This document shows, piece by piece, positions 7,602-16,246 of a stretch of DNA of 31,689 bases (within the stretch, counting starts at the first letter, position 1; the number at the start of each line of letters is the position of its first letter). Both the position numbers and the translations under genes were made by a program. The stretch is from Bacteroidales bacterium UBA2714. GTDB taxonomy: Bacteria; Bacteroidota; Bacteroidia; Bacteroidales; P3. The stretch covers positions 1 through 31,689 of the forward strand of contig DEKU01000030.1 of assembly GCA_002354035.1 (NCBI GenBank), in the 5' to 3' direction. The notes below the pieces were generated by a model. The model saw only the letters and a program-made list of their open reading frames with translations. It did not search any database and was not told the origin of the DNA.

Positions 7602-8384
7602 TCATTCGTGCTGTTGCTTGCTGATATAGTCGCGGAGGCTCTGGCGGTCGTTGCTGAAGGAGAGGATGCTGAGGGCGCGCTCATAGTTTTCGGGATCGAT
7701 GCAGTGATGGTAAGCGGCTTTGAGGAAGTCGACTTGTGAGTTGTTGAATTCGAGGGTCTGGCCTATGCGTGCAATCTGTGAGGCGGTGAAGGGTTTGCCG
7801 TTGGAGAGCAGTCCTTTGGCGGTGGAGAGCTTTTCGCTGTCGAAGCTCTGGTTGTTGATGATTGCTATCATCTCGTTCACCCATTGGTCGGAGACAGTGA
7901 CAGGCTCGTCAATGGCAATGGCTTGGGGAATAATGACGGGGTCGGCCGGAGGTGTGGGTGGGGTAGGGAGGATGTGATGATGTGGCATGTGTCCTTGCTG
8001 AGGCGGGGTTCCAAGGTTTTGCGAGCTGAAAAGCAGCATCTGTTGGCGCCGCATGTCGTAGTCGACAACGAGGGTCGGCACGGGGTCGAGGGCGGCGTAG
8101 AGCTGGGTGGCGGCGGCTTTGCGGGCTGGGTGGGTGAGGACGATGATGACGTCGTGCAGACGAGTGTCGAGACGGTCGACAAGGACTTCGGCCAGCGGCA
8201 CCTGGTTGATGAGGTCGCCGTCGACGTAGACCTGGAACATTTCGCCATGCTGAGCTTGCACTAAGATGGAGGGCGTGGCATGGCGTTGGGCCGTGGCGTT
8301 GTGGTGATGGTGTTTGCCGCGGGGCTGGGCTGAGAGGGCGGTGCCGATCAGCAGGAGGGCAAGGATAAGGGATAGACGTTTCAT
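7602..8384 (-). CDS. secreted DUF4476-domain protein with a His-rich N terminus
   Basis: The protein has 260 residues. Residues 1-19 (MKRLSLILALLLIGTALSAQ) are a cleavable signal peptide. A short stretch with GKHHHHNATAQRH follows, which could bind metal. The middle (about 40-125) has a beta-rich domain beginning ILVQAQHGEMFQVYVDGDLI. A Pro/His-rich linker (about 126-150) leads to a C-terminal DUF4476 domain (about 165-258): QSFDSEKLSTAKGLLS, then TASQIARIGQTLEFNNSQVDFLKAAYHHCIDPENYERA and RDYISKQ. DUF4476 occurs in secreted Bacteroidota proteins with no assigned function. The gene has its own TATCTTTG promoter, so it is separate from uvrB upstream. Confidence 0.82.
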   Translation of the reverse strand: MKRLSLILALLLIGTALSAQPRGKHHHHNATAQRHATPSILVQAQHGEMFQVYVDGDLINQVPLAEVLVDRLDTRLHDVIIVLTHPARKAAATQLYAALDPVPTLVVDYDMRRQQMLLFSSQNLGTPPQQGHMPHHHILPTPPTPPADPVIIPQAIAIDEPVTVSDQWVNEMIAIINNQSFDSEKLSTAKGLLSNGKPFTASQIARIGQTLEFNNSQVDFLKAAYHHCIDPENYERALSILSFSNDRQSLRDYISKQQHE

Positions 8385-8418
8385 GATGTTGTGTTTTTGT
8401 GTGTTTGATTATCGGGTG

Positions 8419-8426
8419 CAAAGATA
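8419..8426 (-). promoter_or_regulatory. -7 box TATCTTTG for the DUF4476 gene
   Basis: The minus strand reads TATCTTTG at 8426-8419, an exact TAnnTTTG match. It predicts a start near 8412 and a leader of about 28 bases before the ATG at 8384. The -33 region falls inside the inverted repeat at 8427-8451. Confidence 0.75.
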
Positions 8427-8451
8427 CGGGTTTTTCGTGGGGAAAAACCCG
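8427..8451 (-). terminator. possible uvrB terminator overlapping the next promoter
   Basis: CGGGTTTTTC (8427-8436) and GAAAAACCCG (8442-8451) form a 10-bp hairpin 40 bases past the uvrB stop. There is no U-run after it on the minus strand, so termination is uncertain. Its position over the -33 region of the DUF4476 promoter could equally make it an operator-like site. Confidence 0.4.
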
Positions 8452-8490
8452 TTGCGGGGATGTATTTTTCCGTGAAAAAGGAGGGAGGGG

Positions 8491-10668
8491 TTATCCCCGT
8501 GCGGTTTCGAGGGCTTTTTGCATGGCGCGAATCTGGTCGCGGTATTTAGCGGCGGCCATGAAGTCCATCTCCTTGGCGGCTTGTTGCATCTTGCGCTGGG
8601 TTTCGCGGATTTCTTTGCGCAACTGGGCCTGGGTTTTGTTGCACCATTGTAGGTCGTCCTCCTGTGCGGTGTCGGTGGTGTCCTCGGCGGCGTAGGTCAG
8701 CGGGCTGTCGGCAGGGGGCAGCTGTTGCTGCTTGGCATGGGGGTTTCGGCCTGTGCGCCCTCCGCTGTGGGCAGGGGTGTTGAGGGCATAGGGTGAGGCC
8801 GCGATGTTGGGGATGTTGGGGCCTTCGGCGGCTTTCTCCTCGTAGTGTTCCTCGGCAGCCCGTTCGATGACGCTGGTGGTGCCGATGATGGCTTCGGTGT
8901 TCTTGACGATTTGGCGAGGCACAATGCCGTGCTCCAGATTGTAGCGGATCTGCTTTTCGCGGTGGCGGTTGGTCTCGTCGATGGCGCGTTGCATGCTGCC
9001 GGTGATGGTGTCGCCGTAGAGGATAGCTTTGCTGTGCACGTTGCGGGCGGCACGACCTATGGTCTGGATGAGGGCGCGGTCGCTGCGGAGGAAACCTTCC
9101 TTGTCGGCGTCGAGGATGGCCACGAGCGACACTTCGGGCAGGTCGAGTCCTTCGCGCAGGAGGTTCACCCCTACCAGCACGTCGAACACTCCCATGCGGA
9201 GGTCGCGCATGATCTCGACCCGCTCAAGGGTGTCCACGTCGCTGTGGATGTATTTGCTGCGGATGCCGAGGTTGAGGAGGTAGGTGGTCATCTCCTCGGC
9301 CATGCGTTTGGTGAGGGTGGTGACGAGGACGCGCTCGTGCTTGTAGACGGTCTTTTCGATTTCGTCCAGCAGGTCGTCCACTTGGCTTACGGCGGGCCGA
9401 ACTTCGACCACGGGGTCGAGCAGGCCGGTGGGTCGGATGATTTGCTCCACCACCACGCCTTCGGCTTCGCTGAGCTCATATTTGGCGGGGGTGGCGCTGA
9501 TGTAGATGGTCTGGCCAGTGATGTTGTAGAACTCGTCGTAGGTGAGGGGCCGGTTGTCGAGGGCGGAGGGGAGCCGGAAGCCGTATTCGACCAGGGAGGT
9601 CTTGCGGCTGCGGTCACCGCCATACATGGCACCGATTTGGGGTACTGTGACGTGGCTCTCATCAATGACCAGGAGGAAGTCTTTGGGGAAATAGTCGATG
9701 AGGCAGAAAGGTCGGCTGCCTGGCTCGCGGCCGTCGAAGTAGCGCGAATAGTTCTCGATACCGCTGCAGTAGCCCAGCTCCTGAATCATTTCGAGGTCGT
9801 AGTTGACGCGCTCCTCAAGGCGTTTGGCTTCGAGGTTCTTGTCGACGGAATAGAAGTAGTCGCGGCGCTCGAACATGTCGGACTGAATCTGGTGGAGGGC
9901 GTCGGCCATGTTCTCTTTGGAGGTGAGAAAGTTGCTGGCGGGGTAGATGGTGGCCTCGGTGAAGGTCTCAATCCGCTGGCCGCTGATGGGGTCGAAGCTC
10001 TCGATGCTCTCAATCTCGTCGTCCCAGAAACTGATGCGGAAACAGAAGTCGGCAAAAGAGGGAAAGACATCGACGGTGTCGCCCTTGACGCGGAAGCGGC
10101 CATTGATGAACTCGATCTCGTTGCGGACGTATTGGCCGTCGAGCAGTTGCAGCAAGAGGTTGTCGCGGCTGATGCGCTGTCCCACATGGATGTTTACGGT
10201 TCCCCGTTTGAATTCTTCAGGATTGCCGATGCCGTAGATACAGCTCACCGAGCTGACCACGATGACGTCGCGCCTGCCGCTGAGTAGTGCCGAGGAGGCG
10301 CGGAGGCGCAGTTTGTCGAGGTCGTCGTTGATGGCAAGGTCCTTCTCGATGTATGTGTTGGTGGCGGCGATATAGGCCTCGGGCTGATAGTAGTCGTAGT
10401 AGGAAACAAAATACTCGACGGCATTGTTGGGGAAGAATTGTTTGAACTCGCCGTAGAGCTGTGCGGCAAGGGTCTTGTTGTGGCTCAGCACCAAGGTGGG
10501 GCGTTGCAGCTGAGCTATGACATTGGCCACGGTGAAGGTCTTGCCGCTGCCCGTGACGCCTTGCAGCACTTGTGCGCGCTGCCCATTGCGGACCCCTTCG
10601 ACAAGTTGGCGGATGGCTTCGGGTTGGTCGCCCATGGGGGCAAAGTCTGATTTGAGTTCAAAGTCCAT
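8491..10668 (-). CDS. uvrB: excinuclease ABC subunit UvrB
   Basis: UvrB is the DNA-damage verification helicase of nucleotide excision repair. It is loaded by UvrA and recruits UvrC. The 725-residue product shows Walker A GVTGSGKT (37-44), the damage-probing beta-hairpin region rich in Tyr (YFVSYYDYYQPEAY, about 86-99), the DESH helicase motif (336-339) and motif VI region QTIGRAARN. It ends in a UVR domain for UvrC contact (KEMDFMAAAKYRDQI, near the C terminus). A Gly/Pro/Gln-rich linker of roughly 60 residues before the UVR domain makes it longer than the usual 660-680. It starts 11 bases after the FAD oxidoreductase gene, suggesting transcription with it. Confidence 0.98.
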   Translation of the reverse strand: MDFELKSDFAPMGDQPEAIRQLVEGVRNGQRAQVLQGVTGSGKTFTVANVIAQLQRPTLVLSHNKTLAAQLYGEFKQFFPNNAVEYFVSYYDYYQPEAYIAATNTYIEKDLAINDDLDKLRLRASSALLSGRRDVIVVSSVSCIYGIGNPEEFKRGTVNIHVGQRISRDNLLLQLLDGQYVRNEIEFINGRFRVKGDTVDVFPSFADFCFRISFWDDEIESIESFDPISGQRIETFTEATIYPASNFLTSKENMADALHQIQSDMFERRDYFYSVDKNLEAKRLEERVNYDLEMIQELGYCSGIENYSRYFDGREPGSRPFCLIDYFPKDFLLVIDESHVTVPQIGAMYGGDRSRKTSLVEYGFRLPSALDNRPLTYDEFYNITGQTIYISATPAKYELSEAEGVVVEQIIRPTGLLDPVVEVRPAVSQVDDLLDEIEKTVYKHERVLVTTLTKRMAEEMTTYLLNLGIRSKYIHSDVDTLERVEIMRDLRMGVFDVLVGVNLLREGLDLPEVSLVAILDADKEGFLRSDRALIQTIGRAARNVHSKAILYGDTITGSMQRAIDETNRHREKQIRYNLEHGIVPRQIVKNTEAIIGTTSVIERAAEEHYEEKAAEGPNIPNIAASPYALNTPAHSGGRTGRNPHAKQQQLPPADSPLTYAAEDTTDTAQEDDLQWCNKTQAQLRKEIRETQRKMQQAAKEMDFMAAAKYRDQIRAMQKALETARG

Positions 10669-10679
10669 GGCAGAGAGGA

Positions 10680-12251
10680 TTAGGATTGATAGTTGACGAG
10701 TTTTTCGATGGCGTTGATGCCGTCGAGGGCAGAGGAGACGATGCCTCCGGCATAGCCTGCCCCTTCGCCGCAGGGGTAGAGCCTGCGTAACTGGGGATGC
10801 TGCATGGTCTCGTCGCGCGGGATGCGCACAGGCGACGAGGTGCGGCTCTCGACGGCCAGGATGCTGGCTTCGGAGGTGAGGAATCCACGCATCTTGCGGT
10901 CGAACTGGCGGAACCCTTCTTGCAGACAGCGCACCACAAATGGCGGCAGCAACTGGTGCAGGGGGTAAGCTGTCGTGGGGCCGAGATAGTTGCTCTTATT
11001 GTTGTTCTGGCTGGAACGGTTCTGACAGAAATCCGTGAGCCGTTGGATGGGAGCCGATATGGTGTCGCCCGCAGCGCGGAAAGCAGCCCGTTCCACATCC
11101 TGTTGGAAACGGAGCAGAGCCAGTGCTCCGTGGTCAGCATACTGCGGCACATCCTCCAGACTTACGGTCACGGCTATGCCGCTATTGGCGTAGGGAGAAT
11201 TGCGCTGCGAGTTGCTCATGCCGTTCACCACTTGCTGCCCGCTATCGGTGGCGGCGGGAACAATCACTCCGCCGGGACACATGCAGAACGAGAACACCCC
11301 GTGGCCGTCCACCTGTGTGGTGAGACTGTAGGCTGCCGGGGGCAGGAACCGCATGGCGGGCGACCGGTGGTACTGGATTTCGTTGATGAGGCTCTGCGGA
11401 TGCTCCACCCTCACGCCGAGGGCAAAAGGCTTGGCCTGCAAGGTCCATCCACGGCTGGAAAAAAGGCTGTAGATATCGCGCGCGGAATGGCCTGTGGCCA
11501 GAATGACGGCCTGTCCCTCGTAGGTGTTGCCGTCCATATCCTTCACCCCTTTCACTCTCAGTTGTCCCTCCTCTTGTTGTGCGATGATGTCCACCACCCG
11601 TGTGCCGAAATGATACTCGCCACCGTGTGCCTCGATGGTATGACGCATGTTGGCTATAATACCGCTGAGCCTGTCGGTGCCGATATGGGCATGGGCGTCG
11701 ATGGCTATTGCCGGGTCGGCCCCATGTTCTATGAAACGTTGCAGCACGTAGGCGATATTTCCGCGCTTGGTGCTGCGCGTGTAGAGCTTGCCGTCCGAGT
11801 AGGTACCGGCTCCGCCCTCGCCGAAACACCAGTTGCTCTCCGGGTTCACCTCACGGCTACGGCCCAGCAGTGCTATGTCGTAGCGTCGCTGCTCCACGGG
11901 CTGGCCCCGCTCTATGATAATGGGTTTCAGTCCCAGTTCGAGGGCGCGGAGGGCGGCAAAGAGCCCGGCAGGACCGGCCCCCACAATTATCACCGGGGGC
12001 TTGGAATGGCAATCTTGATAGTGGCCTCGGTAGTCGTGCGGGACGAAGTCCTCGCCGACATACACTTCGACTGTAGCGTGGTAACGGATTCCCCGACGCG
12101 AGTCGAGGCTGCGGCGCAGCACCTCTACATGCCTCACATCGCTGACCGACAGACCTGCCCGCCGGGCGACAGCCTGACGCAACAGGGTCGGAGTGGCATA
12201 TTCTTCGGGGCTCAGGTCTATCTCTACAGTCTTCCTCATGGCCGTCATCAT
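10680..12251 (-). CDS. FAD-dependent oxidoreductase (COG2509-type)
   Basis: This 523-residue flavoprotein has a Rossmann dinucleotide motif GAGPAGLFAA (91-100) after an N-terminal domain of about 85 residues. It contains the family segment WCFGEGGAGTYSDGKLYTR and ends with PCGEGAGYAGGIVSSALDGINA, which contacts FAD. Proteins of this type are widespread, cytoplasmic and poorly characterised; a dehydrogenase role is assumed from the fold and the substrate is not known. The start ATG overlaps the stop of the PorT-like gene (ATGA at 12251-12248), which indicates translational coupling. uvrB follows after 11 bases. Confidence 0.88.
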   Translation of the reverse strand: MMTAMRKTVEIDLSPEEYATPTLLRQAVARRAGLSVSDVRHVEVLRRSLDSRRGIRYHATVEVYVGEDFVPHDYRGHYQDCHSKPPVIIVGAGPAGLFAALRALELGLKPIIIERGQPVEQRRYDIALLGRSREVNPESNWCFGEGGAGTYSDGKLYTRSTKRGNIAYVLQRFIEHGADPAIAIDAHAHIGTDRLSGIIANMRHTIEAHGGEYHFGTRVVDIIAQQEEGQLRVKGVKDMDGNTYEGQAVILATGHSARDIYSLFSSRGWTLQAKPFALGVRVEHPQSLINEIQYHRSPAMRFLPPAAYSLTTQVDGHGVFSFCMCPGGVIVPAATDSGQQVVNGMSNSQRNSPYANSGIAVTVSLEDVPQYADHGALALLRFQQDVERAAFRAAGDTISAPIQRLTDFCQNRSSQNNNKSNYLGPTTAYPLHQLLPPFVVRCLQEGFRQFDRKMRGFLTSEASILAVESRTSSPVRIPRDETMQHPQLRRLYPCGEGAGYAGGIVSSALDGINAIEKLVNYQS

Positions 12252-12961
12252 TCGAAAGTGAAAGAAAGCATGAACGTTCGCGAGTGCAGGTCTTTGGTCG
12301 ACTGGGTGTAGAAATCGTCGTCCTGAACTTTCAGGTCGGTCAATCCAAAGGCCATCTTGAACTCGATGGCGAACTTCACGTAACGCAGAAAGAAGTCGAA
12401 TCCCACCCCCGCCGTATAGCGGAGGTCAATCTGGTTGAGCCGGATGATAGACTCGTCGTTGTTATTCTTGTTTTTGAATAGCGATGCCACGTCAAAACCC
12501 CAGCTGCCGCCAGTTATAAGATAAGGCCTGAAATTGGTGTAGCGTTTGGCCCGGAACTTCAGCTCCAGCGGCACCTCGGCATACACCGATTCCACTGTGC
12601 GCCGCAAGTCGTATTTCCAGTGTGTCGAGGTGTAGGCCTCCGACCAACTGTATGATATATCTCGGCTGATGAGCGTGATGCCGGGCAGCAGCCTCAGGTT
12701 CAGGTGGTCGCCCAATCGCAGGTCACCAATCACATTGATATGGAATCCGGGACAGTAGTAAGAGGTGACGCCTTGGATGTTTTGTCTCAGCGTGTCGTTC
12801 TCCGAGAAATGGAGGTCGAATTTCGACCTTGTGTAGCCCACCTGTATGCCCCAGTGCAGTTTCCGGTTGTCGAACGACCCCAGATTCGACGCACGGGTCT
12901 GCCCCTGAAGCGACAGGGACAAACTCGACAATGCGACGATAAAGAGAACTAACCTTTTCAA
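12248..12961 (-). CDS. porT: PorT-like outer-membrane beta-barrel protein, TTG start
   Basis: The mature product is a beta-barrel of about 215 residues, with alternating strands such as KLHWGIQVGYTRSKFDL, HLNLRLLPGITLIS and RTFMLSFTFE, ending in Phe-Glu. Its layout matches the PorT/SprT proteins of the Bacteroidota type IX secretion system: short N-terminal stretch, FDNRKLHWG opening, length about 240. The frame stays open upstream to an ATG at 13045, but that would overlap the asparaginase gene by over 60 bases. The TTG at 12961-12959 gives LKRLVLFIVALSSLSLSLQGQ (first codon read as Met), a clean signal peptide, 22 bases after the asparaginase stop. It is translationally coupled to the FAD gene. 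A generic outer-membrane barrel is the alternative. Confidence 0.68.
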   Translation of the reverse strand: MKRLVLFIVALSSLSLSLQGQTRASNLGSFDNRKLHWGIQVGYTRSKFDLHFSENDTLRQNIQGVTSYYCPGFHINVIGDLRLGDHLNLRLLPGITLISRDISYSWSEAYTSTHWKYDLRRTVESVYAEVPLELKFRAKRYTNFRPYLITGGSWGFDVASLFKNKNNNDESIIRLNQIDLRYTAGVGFDFFLRYVKFAIEFKMAFGLTDLKVQDDDFYTQSTKDLHSRTFMLSFTFE

Positions 12962-12983
12962 CGTTTGTGGTTTTAAGGGACGT

Positions 12984-14009
12984 TCATTTGACGGGGGTGT
13001 CCGCCATCTCGCCACGCAGCGACTCGCCGAGACACTGGCGCACATGGTCCGGGTTGTCGGGATAAGTACCCAGCAGATACATCATCTTGGTCACGGCGGC
13101 CTCCAGCGTGATGTCGCGTCCGCCGATGATGCCCATACGGCTCATCTCATAGCTGGCCTCGTATTGGCACATCACCACCGAGCCCGCCTTGCACTGCGTC
13201 ACATTCATCACTATCACGCCGCGTTTCACAGCGTCAGCCATGGCCTCGATAAACCAGGGCTCGGTGGGTGCGTTGCCGCTGCCGAAGGTCTCCACGATAA
13301 CACCGTGCAGCCCCTCAGCGCCCAGAATGGCCCGCACCACCTGTGGCGTGATGCCGGGAAACAGCTTCAGCACCGCTATGTTGCGGTCGAACTTTTTTCG
13401 CACCTCCAGCGGTTTGGTGCCTTTGGGCAGGAACAGATGGGGTTTGAAACTGAAGTTGATTCCCGCCTTGGCTAAGGAGGGGAAGTTGAAACTCATGAAA
13501 GCGTCGAAATTCTCCGCGCTCACCTTGGTACTGCGGTTGCCGCGATACAGGTGGTTCTCGAAAAACAGGCACACCTCTGGTATGAACGCCTCGCGGCACG
13601 AGGCCAGCTCCAGGGCGCAGATGATGTTCTCTCGTCCGTCGGTGCGGAGCACACCCATGGGCAGCTGGCTGCCCGTCAGGATGATGGGTTTCGACAGGTT
13701 CTTGAACATAAAGCTCAGCGCCGATGCCGTATAGGCCATCGTGTCAGTGCCGTGCAGCACCACAAAGCCGTCATACTCGTCGTACCTTTTCTCTATAATC
13801 TCGGCTATGTCGACCCAGAAGTCGGGTGTCATGTTCGACGAATCGATGATGCGTTCCAGCTGACAGGTGTCCACCGTGTAGGGACATTTGCGCAGTTCGG
13901 GCAGCACATCGTATATATGCTCCATGGGAAAAGGCCTCAGCGAGCCCCGCTCGTCCTGCACCATGCCGATGGTGCCGCCGGTATAAACTATTAAAACCCT
14001 GTTTTTCAT
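12984..14009 (-). CDS. ansA: type I L-asparaginase (cytoplasmic)
   Basis: This 341-residue enzyme hydrolyses L-asparagine to aspartate and ammonia. The two catalytic threonine signatures are present: YTGGTIGM (9-16) and the HGTDTM block (86-91), with the C-terminal lobe around VIVETFGSGNAP. No signal peptide is present, and length and motifs match the type I (AnsA) enzymes. It starts 48 bases after the thioesterase gene and is followed at 22 bases by the PorT-like gene, in line with one operon. Confidence 0.93.
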   Translation of the reverse strand: MKNRVLIVYTGGTIGMVQDERGSLRPFPMEHIYDVLPELRKCPYTVDTCQLERIIDSSNMTPDFWVDIAEIIEKRYDEYDGFVVLHGTDTMAYTASALSFMFKNLSKPIILTGSQLPMGVLRTDGRENIICALELASCREAFIPEVCLFFENHLYRGNRSTKVSAENFDAFMSFNFPSLAKAGINFSFKPHLFLPKGTKPLEVRKKFDRNIAVLKLFPGITPQVVRAILGAEGLHGVIVETFGSGNAPTEPWFIEAMADAVKRGVIVMNVTQCKAGSVVMCQYEASYEMSRMGIIGGRDITLEAAVTKMMYLLGTYPDNPDHVRQCLGESLRGEMADTPVK

Positions 14010-14057
14010 TGTGTAATAATAAAGCTATTATGTCGGGCTCTGCTCTTCGGCCACCGC

Positions 14058-14477
14058 TCAGCGGTCCGCCGACTGACCAAAGTCCTGGTCATAACGGCGA
14101 ATCCTTTCTTTTATTGTATCGGGAATCACGGCGGCCCGTTGTGTGGTGCGGCTGTAGCCCGACATCACCGTGCGGCATGTGGCGCACGCTTCGCCCGTGT
14201 CGCTGTCCACCACCTGCTGGCGCATGGCCAGACTTTTGTTGCCGAAGTGGTCCACCTCCGTCGTCACATGTATGTGGTCGTGATAGTGTATCTGCCGGTG
14301 GAAGTCCACCTCCACCCTCACCACCATCACCGTGAACTCCCCCTCCTCGGGTGGCAGTCCGATGGCGGTGAAATATTCCGACTTGCCCAGATCGAAGAAC
14401 TCCATGATGACGGCGTTATTCACATGCCCCATTTGGTCGATGTCGTTAAAGCGTAGTTGAATAGGTGTTATGTGCAT
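14058..14477 (-). CDS. acyl-CoA thioesterase, hotdog fold (4HBT)
   Basis: This 139-residue hotdog-fold enzyme is of the YbgC/4-hydroxybenzoyl-CoA thioesterase type. The signature RFNDIDQMGHVNNAVIMEFFD (9-29) carries the likely catalytic Asp14. The rest shows the usual single long helix and sheet (VEVDFHRQIHYHDHIHVTTEV). Such enzymes hydrolyse short to medium acyl-CoA esters in the cytoplasm; the substrate cannot be read from sequence. It lies 75 bases after the sensor kinase gene and 48 before ansA. Confidence 0.88.
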   Translation of the reverse strand: MHITPIQLRFNDIDQMGHVNNAVIMEFFDLGKSEYFTAIGLPPEEGEFTVMVVRVEVDFHRQIHYHDHIHVTTEVDHFGNKSLAMRQQVVDSDTGEACATCRTVMSGYSRTTQRAAVIPDTIKERIRRYDQDFGQSADR

Positions 14478-14552
14478 TATTGTTCGGTATTAAATGTTTC
14501 TGTCCTTGATGATTGCTCTGGAGGCGGTGTTTGCTGAATGGAGCTGCGGCGG

Positions 14553-15410
14553 TCAGTTTTTCCCGCTGCCCTGCTTTATCGAAAAGAAGAACTCCAGCCC
14601 GCCTTCGTTGCGGTTTTTCACATAGATGTCGCCTCCGTGGAACTGCACCGCGTGCTTTACAATCGAAAGTCCCAGCCCGGTGCCTCCGTTCTTGCGGCTG
14701 CGTCCCTCCTCAATGCGGAGGAAACGGTCAAACAAACGGGGCAGATACTCATTCTTCACCCCCTTGCCAGTGTCGTAGAGGTGTATGTAGTAGTGCTCGC
14801 CGTCGTAGGGCTTATAGCACTGGATGGTCACCGTGCAGCCGTCGCCCGCATATTCGATGGCGTTCTCTATCAAGTTGCGGAATATCGAGTAAATCAACAG
14901 CCCGTTGCCGTTCACCACCATCCCCCTCTGCAGCAGGTTCTCGACAAGGGTCTGGTGCTCCTCAGCTTTGAGCGACAGCTCCCTTGCCGCCTCCTCGGCC
15001 TGGGCGCGCAGGTCCACCTGTTCACGCACAAAAAGGTCGTTCCCCTCCTCCAGCTTGTTGATTAGCGACACATCGTTTATCAGGTCCGACAGCCTTAGCG
15101 TCTGGCTGTAGCACCGCTCCATGAAATATCGCCGTTGCTCCTCGCTCACCGGGCGCTCGCCAAGCAGTATCTCCAAATACCCCCTTATCGAACTCACCGG
15201 GGTTTTCAGCTCATGGGCTATATTGTTGGTCATCTCCTGCTTCAGCTGCCGGTTGCGCTTCTGCTCCACGATAATCTGCTGCTTCTGCACCTCGGCCTCC
15301 TCCCTCAGCTGCCGCTCGTTCCGCACCCTCACCTTCAGCCGCACCGCCATCCACACCAGCGACACCAGCGCCAGTATCAGCAAAACAATGGTAATGGTCA
15401 ATGCAAGCAT
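14553..15410 (-). CDS. sensor histidine kinase without a large sensor domain
   Basis: The protein has 285 residues. One membrane helix (about 3-23) is followed by a basic coiled-coil linker. The dimerisation/phosphoacceptor domain has His66 in NNIAHELKTP. The ATPase domain has N box NLIENAIEY (179-187), G1 DTGKGV (213-218) and G2 GGTGLGLSI (242-250). There is no extracytoplasmic sensing domain, so the signal is probably sensed within the membrane or through a partner. It lies 56 bases after the response regulator gene, its likely cognate partner. Confidence 0.93.
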   Translation of the reverse strand: MLALTITIVLLILALVSLVWMAVRLKVRVRNERQLREEAEVQKQQIIVEQKRNRQLKQEMTNNIAHELKTPVSSIRGYLEILLGERPVSEEQRRYFMERCYSQTLRLSDLINDVSLINKLEEGNDLFVREQVDLRAQAEEAARELSLKAEEHQTLVENLLQRGMVVNGNGLLIYSIFRNLIENAIEYAGDGCTVTIQCYKPYDGEHYYIHLYDTGKGVKNEYLPRLFDRFLRIEEGRSRKNGGTGLGLSIVKHAVQFHGGDIYVKNRNEGGLEFFFSIKQGSGKN

Positions 15411-15466
15411 ATTGTAGTCAAACTATTAATGTTACTTCTGTCCAACATGATTGTGGGGGCCGTCCC

Positions 15467-16177
15467 TCAGTTGTTGTCCGGACACAGGGCATAGCCAAAC
15501 CCCGTGCGGTTCACAATCCGCCGTCCCTCCGCACCCAGCTTTTTCCGCAACCGGGCTATATGCACATCAACGCTGCGGTCGTTCACCAGTGCGTCGTTCG
15601 GCCACACGGCGGCCATTATCTCCTCACGGCTGAAATACCTGTTCTGGCTTTCCGCCATCAGGCACAGTATCATGTACTCTCTTCGTGTCAGTTCCACGGC
15701 CGAGCCAGCCACCGTCACATTCTGCAACTTGGTGTCAATCCTCAGGCTGCCGCATTGCAAGGCGCCATCGCCGAGGGCATGCCCCTCGAGGGCAGCAGCT
15801 TGCGACCCAGAACGCTTCAGCACCGCCCTGACACGTGCCAGCACCGTGTCAAACGAGAAGGGCTTGGTGATATAGTCGTCGGCTCCCATGGCAAAACCTT
15901 TCAGTTGGTCGTCATGCCCGTCGCGGGCGGTGAGGAAAATGATGGGAGTGTTGTCGCCCCGCTCACGCAGGAGCTTGGCCAGCTCAAATCCCGACATGCT
16001 CCCCATCATCACGTCCAGCAGAATCAGGTCCGGATGGCCGTGGCTTCCGTCGTCCATCAGCTTCAGCGCCTCCTCAGCGCCTTCGCATGTCGTCACCTCA
16101 AACCCCTCGCTTTCCAGATTAAACCGCAGAATCTCACACAAATCCTGCTCGTCGTCAACAACCAAAACTCTTGTCAT
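15467..16177 (-). CDS. OmpR-family response regulator
   Basis: This 236-residue two-domain regulator has a receiver domain (about 1-120) with acidic pair Asp8-Asp9 (VVDDE), phosphoacceptor Asp55 in LILLDVMMG and Lys105 in TKPF. A winged-helix DNA-binding domain follows (about 140-232) with EYMILCLMAESQNRYFSREEI and RSVDVHIARLRKKLG. The open frame extends upstream to 16354, but that would run through the tRNA-Phe gene and its terminator; the ATG at 16177 starts the receiver domain exactly. It is paired with the kinase downstream. A TAATTTTG box is found immediately upstream. Confidence 0.95.
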   Translation of the reverse strand: MTRVLVVDDEQDLCEILRFNLESEGFEVTTCEGAEEALKLMDDGSHGHPDLILLDVMMGSMSGFELAKLLRERGDNTPIIFLTARDGHDDQLKGFAMGADDYITKPFSFDTVLARVRAVLKRSGSQAAALEGHALGDGALQCGSLRIDTKLQNVTVAGSAVELTRREYMILCLMAESQNRYFSREEIMAAVWPNDALVNDRSVDVHIARLRKKLGAEGRRIVNRTGFGYALCPDNN

Positions 16178-16188
16178 AATGTTCGGAA

Positions 16189-16196
16189 CAAAATTA
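16189..16196 (-). promoter_or_regulatory. possible -7 box TAATTTTG for the two-component operon
   Basis: The minus strand reads TAATTTTG at 16196-16189, an exact TAnnTTTG match. If used, the start would lie only about five bases before the ATG at 16177, giving an almost leaderless mRNA. No -33 TTTG is seen at 19 bases, so it may be chance. Confidence 0.35.
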
Positions 16197-16246
16197 TTAT
16201 CCTTCACCTTCTCCCGCAGTGCAGCCCCACCGGGGACCGTCAGCTG

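Noticed and set aside
8845..10287. Long plus-strand open frame (480 codons) opposite uvrB
   Set aside because: Antisense shadow. The product is Val/Asp/Glu/Ala-rich without motifs, and uvrB is unmistakable.
10797..12311. Plus-strand open frame of 504 codons opposite the FAD oxidoreductase
   Set aside because: Shadow of the real gene. No recognisable domain, and it crosses the end of the PorT-like gene.
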